Positions 31,771-43,827 of a stretch of 64,000 bases of DNA are shown piece by piece (the stretch's first letter is position 1; every line of letters starts with the position of its first letter). The notes under the pieces were generated by a model that searched no databases, had not been told where the DNA came from, and saw nothing but the letters and a program-made list of their open reading frames with translations. The position numbers and the translations under genes were made by a program. The stretch comes from Corinectria fuckeliana. Lineage: Eukaryota; Ascomycota; Sordariomycetes; Hypocreales; Nectriaceae. Location: assembly GCA_019137255.1 (NCBI GenBank), contig WPDH01000101.1, positions 310,001 to 374,000 on the forward strand. Direction: 5' to 3'.

Positions 31771-34700
31771 CTAGTAATCTGCTAAACCCCCCACAATCTC
31801 TGGCGTTCTTGCAAACGAAGTCCCACTATACTCGCCTCTCTTGTCCCTACCTATGAGAAAGTTCTCAGGCGGCCCCAGATACGACTCTCTCACACCACCC
31901 AGATCAACAACAATTTTCTGCACCACGATGTTGGGCAGCAGTGCCCACACACGCAGCGTATACGCACCCTCACCGGGTACTTCAAATGGAGTCGTCGCAT
32001 AATTCCCACGGAGGCCCCAGACAGAGTCAGCCACTGCATTCCCCCATCCTTCGGGCATGTTGTTGCCGACATTGGGGCCAATTGGTTGCACGAGGGTAGG
32101 AGCAGGCTGTTCATCTCCCGATGGGAAGAGAACTATGGCATACTCTAGAGGATTGCCGTCCCCGAGGTAGTTGGCTGCTGGTGAGATGAAGAGTGTCACG
32201 TTGGTGGTGGAGTGGTTGCTGAAGAGATACATGTTGTAGTCCAGCGCGGGACCTCCACCGACCTTGAGCTTCTCCGTGTTGAGTGGGAAGAGTGTAACAC
32301 CACCGAGAGTGCGGCCGTAGTTTTTCAGAGTGTGGTACTCAAGAGAGCTGTTTTTGGTCGGCTTTTTGTCTGAGGACGCGGCGGTAGAATCGAAGATACT
32401 TTGATAATGCGGTGCCTCGATGGAAACGTGCCCATCAGACTCAACAAAGCCTTCGGTAAAGTTGCTCGGCACCTCGCGGTGAATTACCGTTGCAACAACA
32501 CGCGGCTCGTTCCCAGAATAGCGTTCGAAGCCGCGGCAGTTGCTCGTAAAATTGACATACACCTCGGTTGTGTTAGGAGCCGTGGGCGCATTCTCCCAAT
32601 CAACCGTGACAAAGATACGGCTATCAGTGCCGTTATCGCCACCAACAGTTCCACTGTACTGCGAAAGCTTCACAAACGACTCCCACGGGGAAGCGAACCA
32701 GTTGCATTGCTTCGGACCGCGGTGGAAGACGTCGATGTAGCGGGACTTGGCACCCCAAGGGTCTAACGGAGGAAGATACAAGTCGTTTGAGGAGAGGGAG
32801 TTCCACTGGCTATCGCCCTGGACACTGGCATTGGACCCCTCGACGCCGATTCCGTAGTGGCCTCCCAGTGAAGGGAAGACATCTTGAACAAATCGCAGAT
32901 CAGGTAGAGAATTTCGCATCGGCTGTTGCCAGTAGCCATCGTAGCCAAAATGGGTTTCTGTCTGGTCAGCTCTCGCCATGGGCTGTGAGAAAAGTCAACA
33001 CTTACGGTCAAGCAGGTGGGCCCATTTGCCGTCAAGCAGCTCGTTCCACCTCTGGGTGAGGTTGGAATCCTTGTACATGAGCTCCACAGACTTGTAAATA
33101 ACATCGTTGGCAGAGTTGCGCTTCTGTCCTGCGTAAAGATGATTCCACGCACCGTAGATCTGGATCTTGTTGGCTATCTCGCCGGCGAGAACTGGATGGA
33201 GCAGCATTTCGAAGAATGCAGGTTTATGCTGTTGATCCAAGGCGTCGTATACAGCCTGGGTGTCTTTCCTCAGGGCGGCCCACTGTTCAAGGACAGCTTC
33301 GGCCTCGAGGTAGTTGATGACAGAGTAGACGTGTGGCTCAAGGAGTTCGAACTTGCGGCGGGCTGCGTACATGCCATATCGGGTTATGATGTCTGTGATG
33401 CTTTCTACGTGCTCATCATCAAACTCGCGCTCCACCCACGCTTGGATCCAGTCGGCAGTGCCATCGATGCCCCAGCGCTCTGTGTCGTATGCTAGGTCCA
33501 GGAAGTGACTGATGGGAATCTCGTAGGGCTTCAGATCGCCAACGTTGACTATCCAGATGCGGCGGGCGTTGCGCTCATATGCAAGAGCCATCTGCTCAGC
33601 CGTCTTCTCGAGCTGGATAGTGTTAATCCACTTGTAATCCCGAGGATCACCCACGTAATCAAAGTGGTAGTAGACGCCGGCGCCACCTGCACGATTTGTC
33701 TCATTGGCAAGAGGCAGGCGGCGAATATTGCCCCAGTTGTCGTCGGACCAGAGGAGCGTGATGTCCTCGGGAACGACAAGGCCGTGTTCTTGGTAGGACT
33801 GGACTTCCTTATAGAGGCACCAAAGAGAGGGCACTTGCGAGATGTCATCGACTCTAAGGCCCTCTTTGATGATGGTTCTTTGGTTGTCGACGAGAGTCTC
33901 CAGCATATCGATAATAGCCTCAATGCCCAAATCACCCTCAATAGCACTGTCGCCGGTGCCGCGCATGGCCATGGTCCACAAGCTGTTGCGGGCGTATGGC
34001 TTCGCTCGCTCGACTCCGTAGCGGAAGTACTCGTCAATCGTCTCGTTGTTCGTGTTGTACTGCCACTCGCCCTCGTAGAAGGTCTTGAACTCGTTCTGCG
34101 CACGCATCATCGGCTCGGTATGTGAGCCACCGAGAACGATCTCGTAGGCATCCAGGAGAGGCTGGTTAAAGGGATCATCTACATAAACCATGCTACCCCA
34201 AAGAGTTGGCCAGATGTAGTTGGCGCGGAGACGTAACAACAGTTCTGATACGAGCCCGTAGAAGTGATAATTGTATGGCGCAGCATCATTCCAGGTGTCC
34301 TCCCACCGAGAGCTAAAGCGTGTAAGCCAGTGCAAATCGAGAATTCTACAGACGACTCACGCCACCCAACTGGACAGGCCAGGCTGCTCGTCATTCAGAA
34401 ACATGCCCCGATACTTGACCGATGGCGATTTCTGCACTTTTGGTTCTGGGAGCACGTAGATGTTCTGCCTCTTGCGGATGGGAACGTCTGCCCACCAATA
34501 CCAGGGACTCACACCAATCTGCTCACTGACATCGTAAAGGCCATAGATGGTACCCCTGGGATCGCTGCCGGCGATTACGAGAGCCCGAGGCGTGCCATCA
34601 AGAGGATCTTGGACCAATCGGCTGGTGAAAGCCTCCCATTCGCCTTTGATCTCGCTCACGTCAATGCCGCCATCTTCAATGAGCTGATCAATGATCTGAG

Positions 34701-35162
34701 AGTTGCCTATGGTGCCGGCGATGATGGCTATGTTGGCTGGGACGGGATCCGAATAGACAGGCCCCGAGAAAGACTTTTCGTCCGACGTTCGATACTGAGT
34801 TTTGTTAGTACAAGACGTTCTGGCCGTTTGCAAGACAAGAGATGCATACTTACTTTAGTGTTATTTCTTACATCCACGGGCTTGAAATAGTACCTTGCTG
34901 GAGAAGCGTCCTTCTCGCCGTTGGTAAGAGAGAAGTTGGTGCCAGTGACACGACCAAAGTCGGCAGCGAGATCGCCAGCTGCCCGGACAACGCCCCAGTA
35001 CTCGTCTTTAGAGATACGGATCTGTCCCGTGAGAACGTCTCCTCCAACTATCTGGAAGTCGCCATCTGAGCTGTGGAAGGAGATTATGGGCTTCTGTCCA
35101 AGGGCATTGACAGCAGCTGTCAATTCGAGAATTACTAGTGAGAGCGAATTGAAGACCCTCAT
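31771..35162 (-). CDS. Secreted GH115 xylan alpha-1,2-glucuronidase
   Basis: Proposed exons are 34854-35162, 34361-34794, 33006-34312 and 31771-32969, giving 1,082 residues, a normal GH115 length. A signal peptide is evident (MRVFNSLSLVILELTAAVNA). Family hallmarks are GTIYGLYDVSEQIGVSPWYWWADVP, YRGMFLNDEQPGLSSW, LLLRLRANYIWPTLW and ITLLWSDDNWGNIRRLP. The C-terminal part carries YWQQPMRN and a beta-rich module. GH115 enzymes remove (4-O-methyl-)glucuronic acid from xylan outside the cell. The last intron would be only 36 bp, very short for a fungus; a frame-consistent alternative was not found, so the 32970-33006 junction is uncertain and automated annotation may split the gene. Confidence 0.92.
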
Positions 35163-36025
35163 GACGGCCTAAGGTATTTGGACCTCAGCTAGCGAAATGG
35201 AAGCAGCCCATTCGCTTTGACGAGCGTCCAATCAGGCCGGGAAGTGAGAAGCGTGGAAAAGTAGCTCGTAAGCATTCGTCCAGATGACAAGGTGGTTAGA
35301 TGGTTATGTATGCATAATGACAGAGCAAAGCCCCCTCGGCGAGTACCACCGGCTGTTTAACCCAGCATCGGCATCTTATAACGCCATTTGTAGCCCCATT
35401 CAGGCCAAGCCAGCCAACAAATCTGATTCCAAGGTGGAGAGGACAGGCATCCCAGCGAACCCCGCCAGAGAGTTCCCGATTAGCCTCGAGTAACAGAATT
35501 TTACAGCAGACTCCACAAGCCTCCGGGAAAATGACAACTTGCGGGGAAGGCAAAGAGTCCGTTGAGGGCAGTGGATAAATAGGATGACGAACAACAATAC
35601 AGGGTGTGGGGCTGCTGAGGGATAATCTGTGATGCTCAATAGTGGTTGACTTATTGACCACAGCTTATGGAACTGTGAGCAGCCTGGAAGGCCCTGGCTA
35701 AATACCTCAGTCGTCTTTCTTCAGGGATCTTGCAGCACCATGCATCCTTGTTGCAAGCATCCGCGGCCCAAGATCCTGGTGGGCCGCTTAGACGTATGTA
35801 GAAACCACGATTAGTGTTTATCCCCTAGCTTATAGCTTGCGAAAGGTGCAATAAGCTCACCGCTAGAACCCTCCAACGCCTCATTGTACCTCGATGCCTC
35901 GGCTAGTGGAGTGAAGAGCCTGTAGCATAGTCTTGCGGGGAAGCTCGGTCTAGTTGGTGGGTAAGAAGAAGATATTCTATTTAGCCGTAATTAGACATGC
36001 AAGGCCCCAGCAAACCGCTTGCTAT
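35163..36025. other. GH115 upstream region
   Basis: This 863-bp region has no gene. It should contain the GH115 promoter; no clear regulatory site was identified. Confidence 0.35.
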
Positions 36026-36454
36026 TTACGTCGCAATGTCCAATACGTCGTACGTCACGTTGTTCAGCTTGAACGCTCGCCCCAAGGTTTCATCCACCCA
36101 AGTCTTCATGGCGCTAGGTGATCGCGTTACGTTTGGATACTTCTGCGATGCCCTTTCTGCGACATGATCACCTACGTGGCCGGTATTGCTCTGGTGGTCC
36201 ATCTCACTCCCTAGTTTGAAATGGTGATTGAGGGTTCCTTTAAGCCTAGAAACGTTATACTCCTCAAAGAAACCATCTCCAGCGTTAAGAAAGGCTGACA
36301 ATATCTCGGCATACGTAGCGCCACCCAAGGTCGGTTGGGTCTTGTCAAGGCCGGAATTGGTCGCATAGATTCTTCTGTATTTCCGACTTGTGTTGCAGGA
36401 AGGCTGGCGAAGCATTGATAGAACGAACAACGCGACGGAGGGGGGACGCGTCAC
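36026..36454 (-). CDS. Unrecognised ORF, possibly a gene fragment
   Basis: An open frame of 142 residues contains a well-behaved segment (ATYAEILSAFLNAGDGFFEEY, MKTWVDETLGRAFKL) that looks like part of a folded protein. The N-terminal third is less convincing. No family is recognised. The DNA upstream (36455-36770) has a further short open stretch on the same strand but with several stops, so this could be the last exon of a gene or a degenerating remnant. Confidence 0.3.
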   Translation of the reverse strand: MTRPPSVALFVLSMLRQPSCNTSRKYRRIYATNSGLDKTQPTLGGATYAEILSAFLNAGDGFFEEYNVSRLKGTLNHHFKLGSEMDHQSNTGHVGDHVAERASQKYPNVTRSPSAMKTWVDETLGRAFKLNNVTYDVLDIAT

Positions 36455-37415
36455 GCTATAACTCGTCTTCAGCCAGTGGGATAAATGAGAAGTCCATTGA
36501 ACCCCGGAAACTGCTCACTGGTGATTTCATTCAGCACTGGGGGCGCACTCCCAACCTTCTGGTTTGCCATGTTATACTAGCAATCGTTGTGGGCAGCGAT
36601 CATGAGCCTGGACGCCGTAGTTGAAACCTTTGAAGAGTCTGCGGAACAACTTCTTAGTCTTGTCTGAGCCGGGCGTTTGGGATTCTCTGGCCAGTTTTAA
36701 GCATGCCGTATTGGCCATAAAAACAGCCGGTGATGCTACGTGGTATATCGCTGCTAGAGACAATGAGTTCTCAAAATAAGTTTGCTTGCCAAGTCAGGCA
36801 AACTTATCGGCTTTTGTCCAGTTTAACAGGCCTCAAAAATTGGTGTTGTAGCCAGGGTGGATTTTTTGGAGGCAACTTGCGTAAGAGCTGTAGTCGGATT
36901 TAGAGGCCTGACAAGCCTCCATAAAGCACAGAGATAGATGCGATAAATGAAAGCTGTAGGGGCGGGCGGTGAGGTTCAAATACAGGGCTGACCAAAACTT
37001 TTGTCTTTCCAGTATGGGAAAAGCTACAAGAATCTTGTCTCGGGTGCTTTAGCCTATCTAGCATCATTTCAAGGCATGGCATAAGGACTAATGTCTATTG
37101 CAAAAGAAAATTGTAGTCCAGTGCTTACAAAAATAAAAGACACCTAGCTCCGTTTTGGTTTCTTTCATCTATTTTTTTAATCCGTTTAACGCCCTATCAT
37201 CGATAGTAGTGATTGCCTTATCCTTGGCCCTGTGACCTCCTCTGTCAACGTTAATGGACCTCAGCAGAAACGAGTCAAGATTCGTCGTGTCATCAACAAA
37301 TGAAAATATTCCCAAGCTTCTCAAATGAAGATGTACTAAGAGCTGCCATTGCGTGACCCTATAGTATGTAAGTGGGCTGCCAGAGACGAGAAATTGGTAT
37401 AAGCTCCAAGGGTAA
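36455..37415. other. Intergenic region, possible gene remnant near 36572-36763
   Basis: This 961-bp region is AT-rich towards 37080-37200. A short minus-strand open stretch at 36572-36763 may belong with the ORF at 36026-36454, but no continuous model could be built. Confidence 0.3.
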
Positions 37416-38525
37416 TCATTTACCGTGGTTGCGGTACATAAAGTACTGAATGAAGATGGCGAAATCCTCTGCCAGATTCACAATACTGCCGATAATCCAG
37501 CTCAGGTTAACGAGTATGTGTTTGCCATAAACACTCCCAGCCTCACCAGCCTCATGTGCTGAAGCTGGAGGGTCGTAAGCACAGATGGATATGACGTAAG
37601 TAATGTTTCCGAGACAGGAGAAGATAAAGAAGAGCATGCTGAGCCCCTCGGTGTTCTTGCGCTTCCAGTTCAAGTAGAGCTGTGGGAATCGTGATGTGAT
37701 GTAAGTGACTGCACAGAGGTAGCCAAATACCTGCCCCACAGTGTTGAACTCGGGGTAGTCATCTTCTGAATCGTCATCCTTATTTCCGGAGACCTTGTAG
37801 CTAATCAGCCATCCGCAGAAGCCAGCAGCGCAGACTGTAAGCACTATAAGGGTCTTCCAGGTGAATCTCCAAATAAATGGCTTGGCTGGCTTGGCTGGCT
37901 TGGCAGAAGCTGGTTTCGAGCTGGAAACAGAGGAGGGACTTGAGCTATCCAAGCCATTTAGTTCGCCACCAGCCTCCAATTCAGCCACAGACTCGTGGGA
38001 TGAATTGTCTTCAAGTTCAAGAGACGTAGCGTGTTTCGGAGTTCGCTTCAAGATATTTTTGAAAGTAAATCCTCGATAGAAGAACATCTGGACCAAGAGG
38101 ATGAGGTCCGCGACGGTGTAGTAGACGGCGAGAGCTATCTGTATAACGGGATACCTGTTAGCGAGAAAGTAAGAGAGCCTAGTTGAGAATGGTCTTTACC
38201 ATGGATGTCATGACGCCCTGAATTATGGATCCGATAACATTGAAAATGTCGCCTACTAGCCAGATAATGATGAATTCGATAGAGAGAGCATCGGCGTTCT
38301 TGTTTCTGAAATTCTGGATGATTTGCGGGGAGAAGACCACGACTGAATGAAAGCATTAGCTAAGTTGGAAGAAAAGGAAGCGGTATGGAAGCCCTTACCC
38401 CAGGATGCGATAGAAATTGCGCTAAACAGAGAAACGAGAACTCAGCGGATGAACAACGTGCCAGGACAGTATTGATGTTCTTACCCACAAATGCCGGCGG
38501 CATCTTCAAGATCGAGTTGGAGCAT
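37416..38525 (-). CDS. PQ-loop vacuolar amino acid transporter (YPQ/RTC2-like)
   Basis: Four exons (38485-38525, 38399-38421, 38200-38342, 37416-38138) give 309 residues. The second exon is a 23-nt micro-exon, needed to keep the first membrane helix (ICGAISIASWVVVFSPQ) in frame. Two PQ-loop motifs are visible, SPQIIQNFRNKNADALS and FPQLYLNWKRKNTEGLS, separated by an acidic/AKP-repeat cytosolic loop. About seven helices can be traced. Yeast and animal relatives (Ypq1-3, PQLC2) export cationic amino acids from the vacuole or lysosome. The function here is inferred from that family. Confidence 0.92.
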
Positions 38526-39622
38526 GATGGGAGAGGAGTGAAACTGGATTGGCTGCCCGTGCGGCGAAAAGGCGAAGACAATTTGAAGAGGTAGAGAGTG
38601 ATGCGATGTCCATGTAGTGTCGGTACAGCTGAGTGAGAGTCTGGCCACGAGGGAAAGAAAAGGGCAACTGCCTTTGGGCAAATGGTGTTTTATACCAGGC
38701 GCAATGTATGGTTCGTTTACTTGACAGCGTCGGTAGTCTAAAATTTACGTACGATCGAGCCTTGACCTCCTCATTCGCCCATGATTCGGCTACGCCTGAG
38801 TCTTAAAATATGGAACCTACAGGCCCACGAGCCTCTGGCTGCGCATCATCGCAGGGATTGATTGAGTGATCCAGGGCCAGCATGATTCGTAGAAGGACGC
38901 TAGAAGGCACGCCGATTCTGTAAGCGGTAGACTAGGTAGCTTATGCCATGGGGTAATAGGTAGTGGCCGGGAAATCAATCGCAAGGGCCGATCTAAATCT
39001 GTTACATCTCGGGGCGAACGGTAGGAAGGTTTGCAAGGTTGGCAAGATCCCAGGCTTAGTGCCCGTACGCCAGTGGAAACAAGATGCCACCTCAGCGCCC
39101 CGGGCGTGAGCTCGTCCCTTCGAGGGTCGCATTGCAAGGGTCCGTTTCTGGAGTTTCATCAGCGGAACTGATCCATCATGACTTCCATTTGGCTTCTAGA
39201 CGCTCGGCATAGCAAAGTTTAGCTCAACCGCCCGATCAGCGTGGATCGCATTCCGGCAGCCCTTGGTCAATGCTCCGGGCAGGCCGAGCGATGATCTGTG
39301 TTACTAACGTGCCCCCCTGAACACACCCGTTTGAAGGTGGTTCGAGCGAGCAATATCTAGCTTAGGTATTCTCGGTTTTGAAAGGGCTCACTGAGGCAAG
39401 AAAGAAATGGCTCGGCCTGTAGTTTATGCTGTGCGTGTTGGCAGCGGAACATCTGTCAGATGATTGATTAGCAACATCACTGTTACACTGAGAGCCTTGG
39501 CAGCATGTAGTTCGGTCCCGGTTCTGCCATAACTGACCGCCGGATCCCCGCCCAGACCGTAATGCTCGTCTTGCAGCTGACATTGTCAAGCTAGGTTCAA
39601 CACATTACAGGTCATCAACATC
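38526..39622. other. Intergenic region between PQ-loop and F-box-like genes
   Basis: This 1.1-kb divergent region has no convincing gene. Short ORFs overlap one another on both strands without family features. Confidence 0.4.
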
Positions 39623-40879
39623 ATGGCAGCATTTCGGCGTCCCGCTTCAAAGCTCGTTGAGCTGTTGAGTTCCAACTCGCAGAACCCGAGCTTGGAAATT
39701 GTGGACAAAATCCTCATCCATCTCGGCATCGCGGACATATACGCCCTACATGCAGCGTGTCGGTCGTTACGCTGGCTGGTCAACTACATGCCCCAGTCGC
39801 CGAGCCTGCTCAACATCAATACGCAATTGAGCCCCTTTGTCAAGGACCCGGTGCGCTTCCGGCATGAGCTTGGGAAGCACGATGCCCTCATTGCTGGCAA
39901 GTTCGTTCGAAGCTTTCTTGGGTTTGGCCGGCCAAAGGTTCCCTCGCTGCTTGTGTATGTGCAGCTAGAATCCAAGTCACAAGGCCTTATCGAATATCTT
40001 TACCATGAAGAACAGTACACTTTGGAGTCAGACGCCGTACATGTGGTAAGTTGGTTGTGTATTTTGAACAACTATACTTCGTTAACCTGGTCCATTCAGT
40101 CAGGAAGACTCAAAGCATTGAGGCGTCAGGATTTCCCAGACCGAACCATCTCTATCGTGGGCACGCGCAATATTCCCCTTGTGGAAATCATAAACAAGGC
40201 TTCTACAACGGCCGGCGCCAACATCATTTCCTGGAACAAAGCATACTCGCTCTTTCCCATTCCGACCGTTGCGCTCCACAAGTTCTACCCTCTTAAGCCT
40301 CTAGACGATGATTTTGGCCGCTTGCTTCGGGACCTCGCCGAAGAGGGGTGGACGACTCGGGACATGATCTGGCTAGACCTGACGAACAGAGGCATTCCTA
40401 ACAAGACTTCCAAGGAATGCCGCCGACTCGCCGACTCAAGTTCTCTCGTTATACGGCTTGACAGTGCTTCCACTCCCCGGGACTTTACCCCCGACTTTGT
40501 CCTCGACAATGCCATCTTCTCCACGCTACAGGGAAATCATGGGCAGCCAGGCCACAGCGTTTCTCTGTCAATAAAGGCAGAGCCAATCAGGTCTATTGCA
40601 CTGAAATACACGTATACAAACGGCGATACCGGTGACGCTTGCAAGAGGTGGAAGAGGTTTCTGGACGAGCGGCTGGACCGGTGGATCTACCTCGAAATCG
40701 TCAAGATGGGACGAGAGCAGCGGCCACGAGGATTCCATTTTCTCGCCCCAGGCAACTTTCGTGCCACTATTCCGCCGGTCTATGAGTTGCCGGATACGTG
40801 GGACTACGCGGATGATCAAGTGGCTACATGGTTCCAGGAATGGAAGTATCAGGGGTGGCCCCGCAAGTACATAAGGTGA
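39623..40879 (+). CDS. F-box-like hypothetical protein
   Basis: The open frame encodes 418 residues. The N-terminus contains an F-box-like helix pattern (SLEIVDKILIHLGIADIYALHAACRSLRWLV), suggesting a substrate adaptor of an SCF-type ubiquitin ligase. The rest has no recognised repeats. A 54-bp GTAAGT...CAG segment at 40046-40099 is in frame and encodes an atypical stretch (WLCILNNYTSLTW); it is probably an intron, which would give 400 residues. Such F-box orphans are abundant in filamentous fungi and often lineage-specific. Confidence 0.65.
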   Translation: MAAFRRPASKLVELLSSNSQNPSLEIVDKILIHLGIADIYALHAACRSLRWLVNYMPQSPSLLNINTQLSPFVKDPVRFRHELGKHDALIAGKFVRSFLGFGRPKVPSLLVYVQLESKSQGLIEYLYHEEQYTLESDAVHVVSWLCILNNYTSLTWSIQSGRLKALRRQDFPDRTISIVGTRNIPLVEIINKASTTAGANIISWNKAYSLFPIPTVALHKFYPLKPLDDDFGRLLRDLAEEGWTTRDMIWLDLTNRGIPNKTSKECRRLADSSSLVIRLDSASTPRDFTPDFVLDNAIFSTLQGNHGQPGHSVSLSIKAEPIRSIALKYTYTNGDTGDACKRWKRFLDERLDRWIYLEIVKMGREQRPRGFHFLAPGNFRATIPPVYELPDTWDYADDQVATWFQEWKYQGWPRKYIR

Positions 40880-41500
40880 TGAGCTTAAAAGGCTTTAACT
40901 TATTATTTGAGCTTAGTCTGAAATATTCACATAAGTATAAGCTGGGGAGTATTGTTACAGCGCTTATAAGTTATAGTTAAACAAAGTGTGTAGAGGAATT
41001 AACGATTTTAAAAGGCAGCTTCTTAGTAAAGCTTTCTGTTAGGAAAAATATGCTAGTGCAGTCAATTTATAGCCACTACTGAGAACATAGCCTTAATTAA
41101 AAGAAGGCTATCAGCTATAATCTTTAACAGTAAAATTTAATGAGATGAGATTTACCCTATAGCTATTTTGAGAATCCAGCTTCTTTTTGCTGTTTCTAAC
41201 TGCCTTTAATATTAAATAATAACTTTCCTCTCTTCTAATTTCTAACCTTAACCTACAATGTAACTGAATAACTGACTGATTGGCTGATTGACTGGCTAGC
41301 CAATAATCGAATAAACTGACATACTGTAAAATGCAAATTAAATGACTGCCTAGCTAGATACATAAATACCTAATTGAAAACACCGCTGCAGGCTTTGCGT
41401 TCCCTAAGGACAGGGCTTGGCCCTCCCCTCAGACCTATGTAGTTGCGACAAAATATACTCTTTTAATTAAAACAAGTTTAGAACCTGCTTAACTCTTGAA
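40880..41500. other. AT-rich gene-free segment
   Basis: This strongly AT-rich DNA is full of TTATAAG, TTAAAA and CTATAGC words. Near 41268-41308 there is an imperfect tandem of ACTGACTGATTGGCTGATTG type. It has the look of RIP-degraded repetitive DNA but no parent element is recognisable. Confidence 0.4.
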
Positions 41501-41574
41501 GGCACGGCTAGATCTTGGGCGGATATTAAAAGCATGCCAGAGGCCAATAACGACGTTACCATTTAGTCACAGCA

Positions 41575-43235
41575 ATGACGCCCATCATATGCTTAGAAAA
41601 TCCAGAGTCTTCGTCTCGCAGAGCACAGATGTCAGCTCCCTGTCACTTGCCAATAGCTATTCAACCGATCGCACCCTTTGCACACGAGTATGAGGGTTTC
41701 ACCGAAGTTTCCCACGTTGACAGTGACCGAAGTGTAGACGACACTCATTTGGAGCTGTACTACGACGCCTAACGCTCAACCCTTGACTGTCGTCATGCAA
41801 TACATTGGCTCCTTCGACGCGGACCCTCAAACACGAAGAAGCGACTTCGTGCACGCATCATCAAATCATCTAGTAGATGCACACTTTTCCATTATTCACC
41901 GCGATTACACACCATCTCTGGAAAGTGCATTCCATTGATGTCGACTTACCCTGCGAAGACTACGAGTACAATTCTAAGTTATATTGTCATCCTCTGGGCG
42001 CTTGTCTGGTTATGCTAATCAGCCATGTACGACATACCTTTGGAAACCGCCTCTTGGCACGAATACACCAACAGGGAATACGTATTCGAAGAAGAATAGT
42101 TTTCCTCATTTGCCTACTTCATCGACGCGACAGATACACTCGTTCCATCATTACGGGCGGCGCTTGGCTTAGAGGATATTTCGGAAGCCGAGATTATTTA
42201 CGACAACATGCAGGTCACCATCGCACGCTGGTTGGTCATGCTCCTGCCTGATAATTGAGGCCTTGTGATGAAGTCGGTGTCTGTAGACCGGCTCATGTTT
42301 CAGTCTCATATGATGATTTACACGTAGGAGATGCCTCATCCCAATCGACTGACTTGATATACACCGGCCTCTTTCCACCATCCGATACGACCCAGCCGAA
42401 GGAATTTCGACTTGTGGCTTGCCACCACCACCGCTTACTCAAGAACGAGCACTGGGAATGCAGTCGATCGGCGAATACATCTAGAGAAGCTCTTGCAGGC
42501 CGTCCGCAAACAGGACCAGTGCCTAATAATTCTGCCTCTCGGCTCCGCCCGGCTGTCACTCTTCATCATCTGCATGGTTGCGTGCTGCACCATTGCTCAT
42601 CTTGTCGCTTGCAAATTGGCGCTTACTATCACATTCAGTATTTAGGCCAGCTTAACACTTAGCATCAGCGTAGTATGCATTACATTTTGCTATGACTGGA
42701 AAATGCAATACTTACGCCTGACAAACCTGGCGCAGCTCGATTCCGGATCCGCCTTTGTATGGGCACACTCAAGCATTACGAGGATGTTTGGCCTCGGGCG
42801 AAGAAGACACTGCGGGAACTTAAGAGCATCACACACGACATCTCGTACGCTGGAACAATCTCATGGTCGCCAGCAACAGACTACGAAATATCGGCAGAAC
42901 CAGAGCTCATGTCCGCTAGCCCGCTGGATGGTGAATGGCTACACGCCTTGGACAATATGGTATGAGGTAAGATTGAAGCCTTGCCAGCTCATAATGCCCA
43001 AGCCCTTGAGCTCATCGGCGAAGTTGCAGGGCTTACACCCCAAAGCACGTGTAAGATTTACAGACAATCAATGACGCACCTCTTCCGGACCACGGCCCTT
43101 GGCACAATTGTGCGAAACTTGTCGGTAGGTCGACTGTTGGGATTCCCGAGCAATGAAGCCAGGCACAGCTCAGGTGCCTGTACAGTTGAGGTACAGGAAG
43201 GAACCCTGCTTCGTCTGGGGCATCCACGAGGTTAG
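41575..43235 (+). pseudogene. Degenerate coding-like region, family unknown
   Basis: Plus-strand frames hold several protein-like segments broken by stops. In one frame are a hydrophobic segment (ILSYIVILWALVWLC, then TAA), SAMYDIPLETASWHEY...FEEE (then TAG), and FAYFIDATDTLVPSLRAALG to MLLPDN (then TGA). Further on are LEKLLQAVRKQDQCLIILPL and a membrane-like LSLFIICMVACCTIAHL. At 42759-43235 one frame stays open apart from a single TGA at 42963. No family is recognised. It could be a multi-exon gene whose introns I could not place, or a decayed one. Confidence 0.3.
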
Positions 43236-43827
43236 ATTAAGGTGCATTGATGGTTGTGGAGAAATGGAGTATTCATTCACAACCGGAATTGCACCTGCAA
43301 ACTAAGACTAAGTTGCCGAGCTGGCTCCAAATACATGTTAGCGTAAATGCAATACAGATATGAACTACGCAATACGAAAAACGCAAGATCACGAACTACT
43401 ATGTGAGGATAAGTCAGGGGAAGCGTGTGAGAATTATTGAAGCTCCCCTTACCGTTCAGATATATTAAATATTGGCTGGGACTTTCTAGCAGTATGAGAT
43501 GACTCCGAGCTATTCCACGCTTGGGCTTGTCACTGCTGCCGTATGCTCGAAATCCGAGACTATTACAACTTGCATAATGTTTGCTATCTACAGGAGTTAT
43601 CTTCATCAAGTCTTCAAATACCAAGCAGGGACTGCAAATAGATGTTTGGCCAGTTAAGCTTATGGTGATCTGCGGACAGCTTGCGCAAAAGCCTTGGCAT
43701 AGTTAAGTACTCAACGAACACTCTATGTAACCCATAATGAGAACTTTTATACTATCAAACAGGACGGTGGAGGTTCCCTGTGATTAATCTTCCCAACTAT
43801 CCTTTCATTCTTCTTTGGGTGCACTCA

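Noticed and set aside
34264..34890. 208-residue plus-strand ORF within GH115
   Set aside because: Antisense to conserved GH115 motifs and spans a GH115 intron; no domain.
39300..39360. GGTTCGAGCGA word resembling a tRNA B-box
   Set aside because: Lacks the trailing CC and no A-box or cloverleaf could be built around it.
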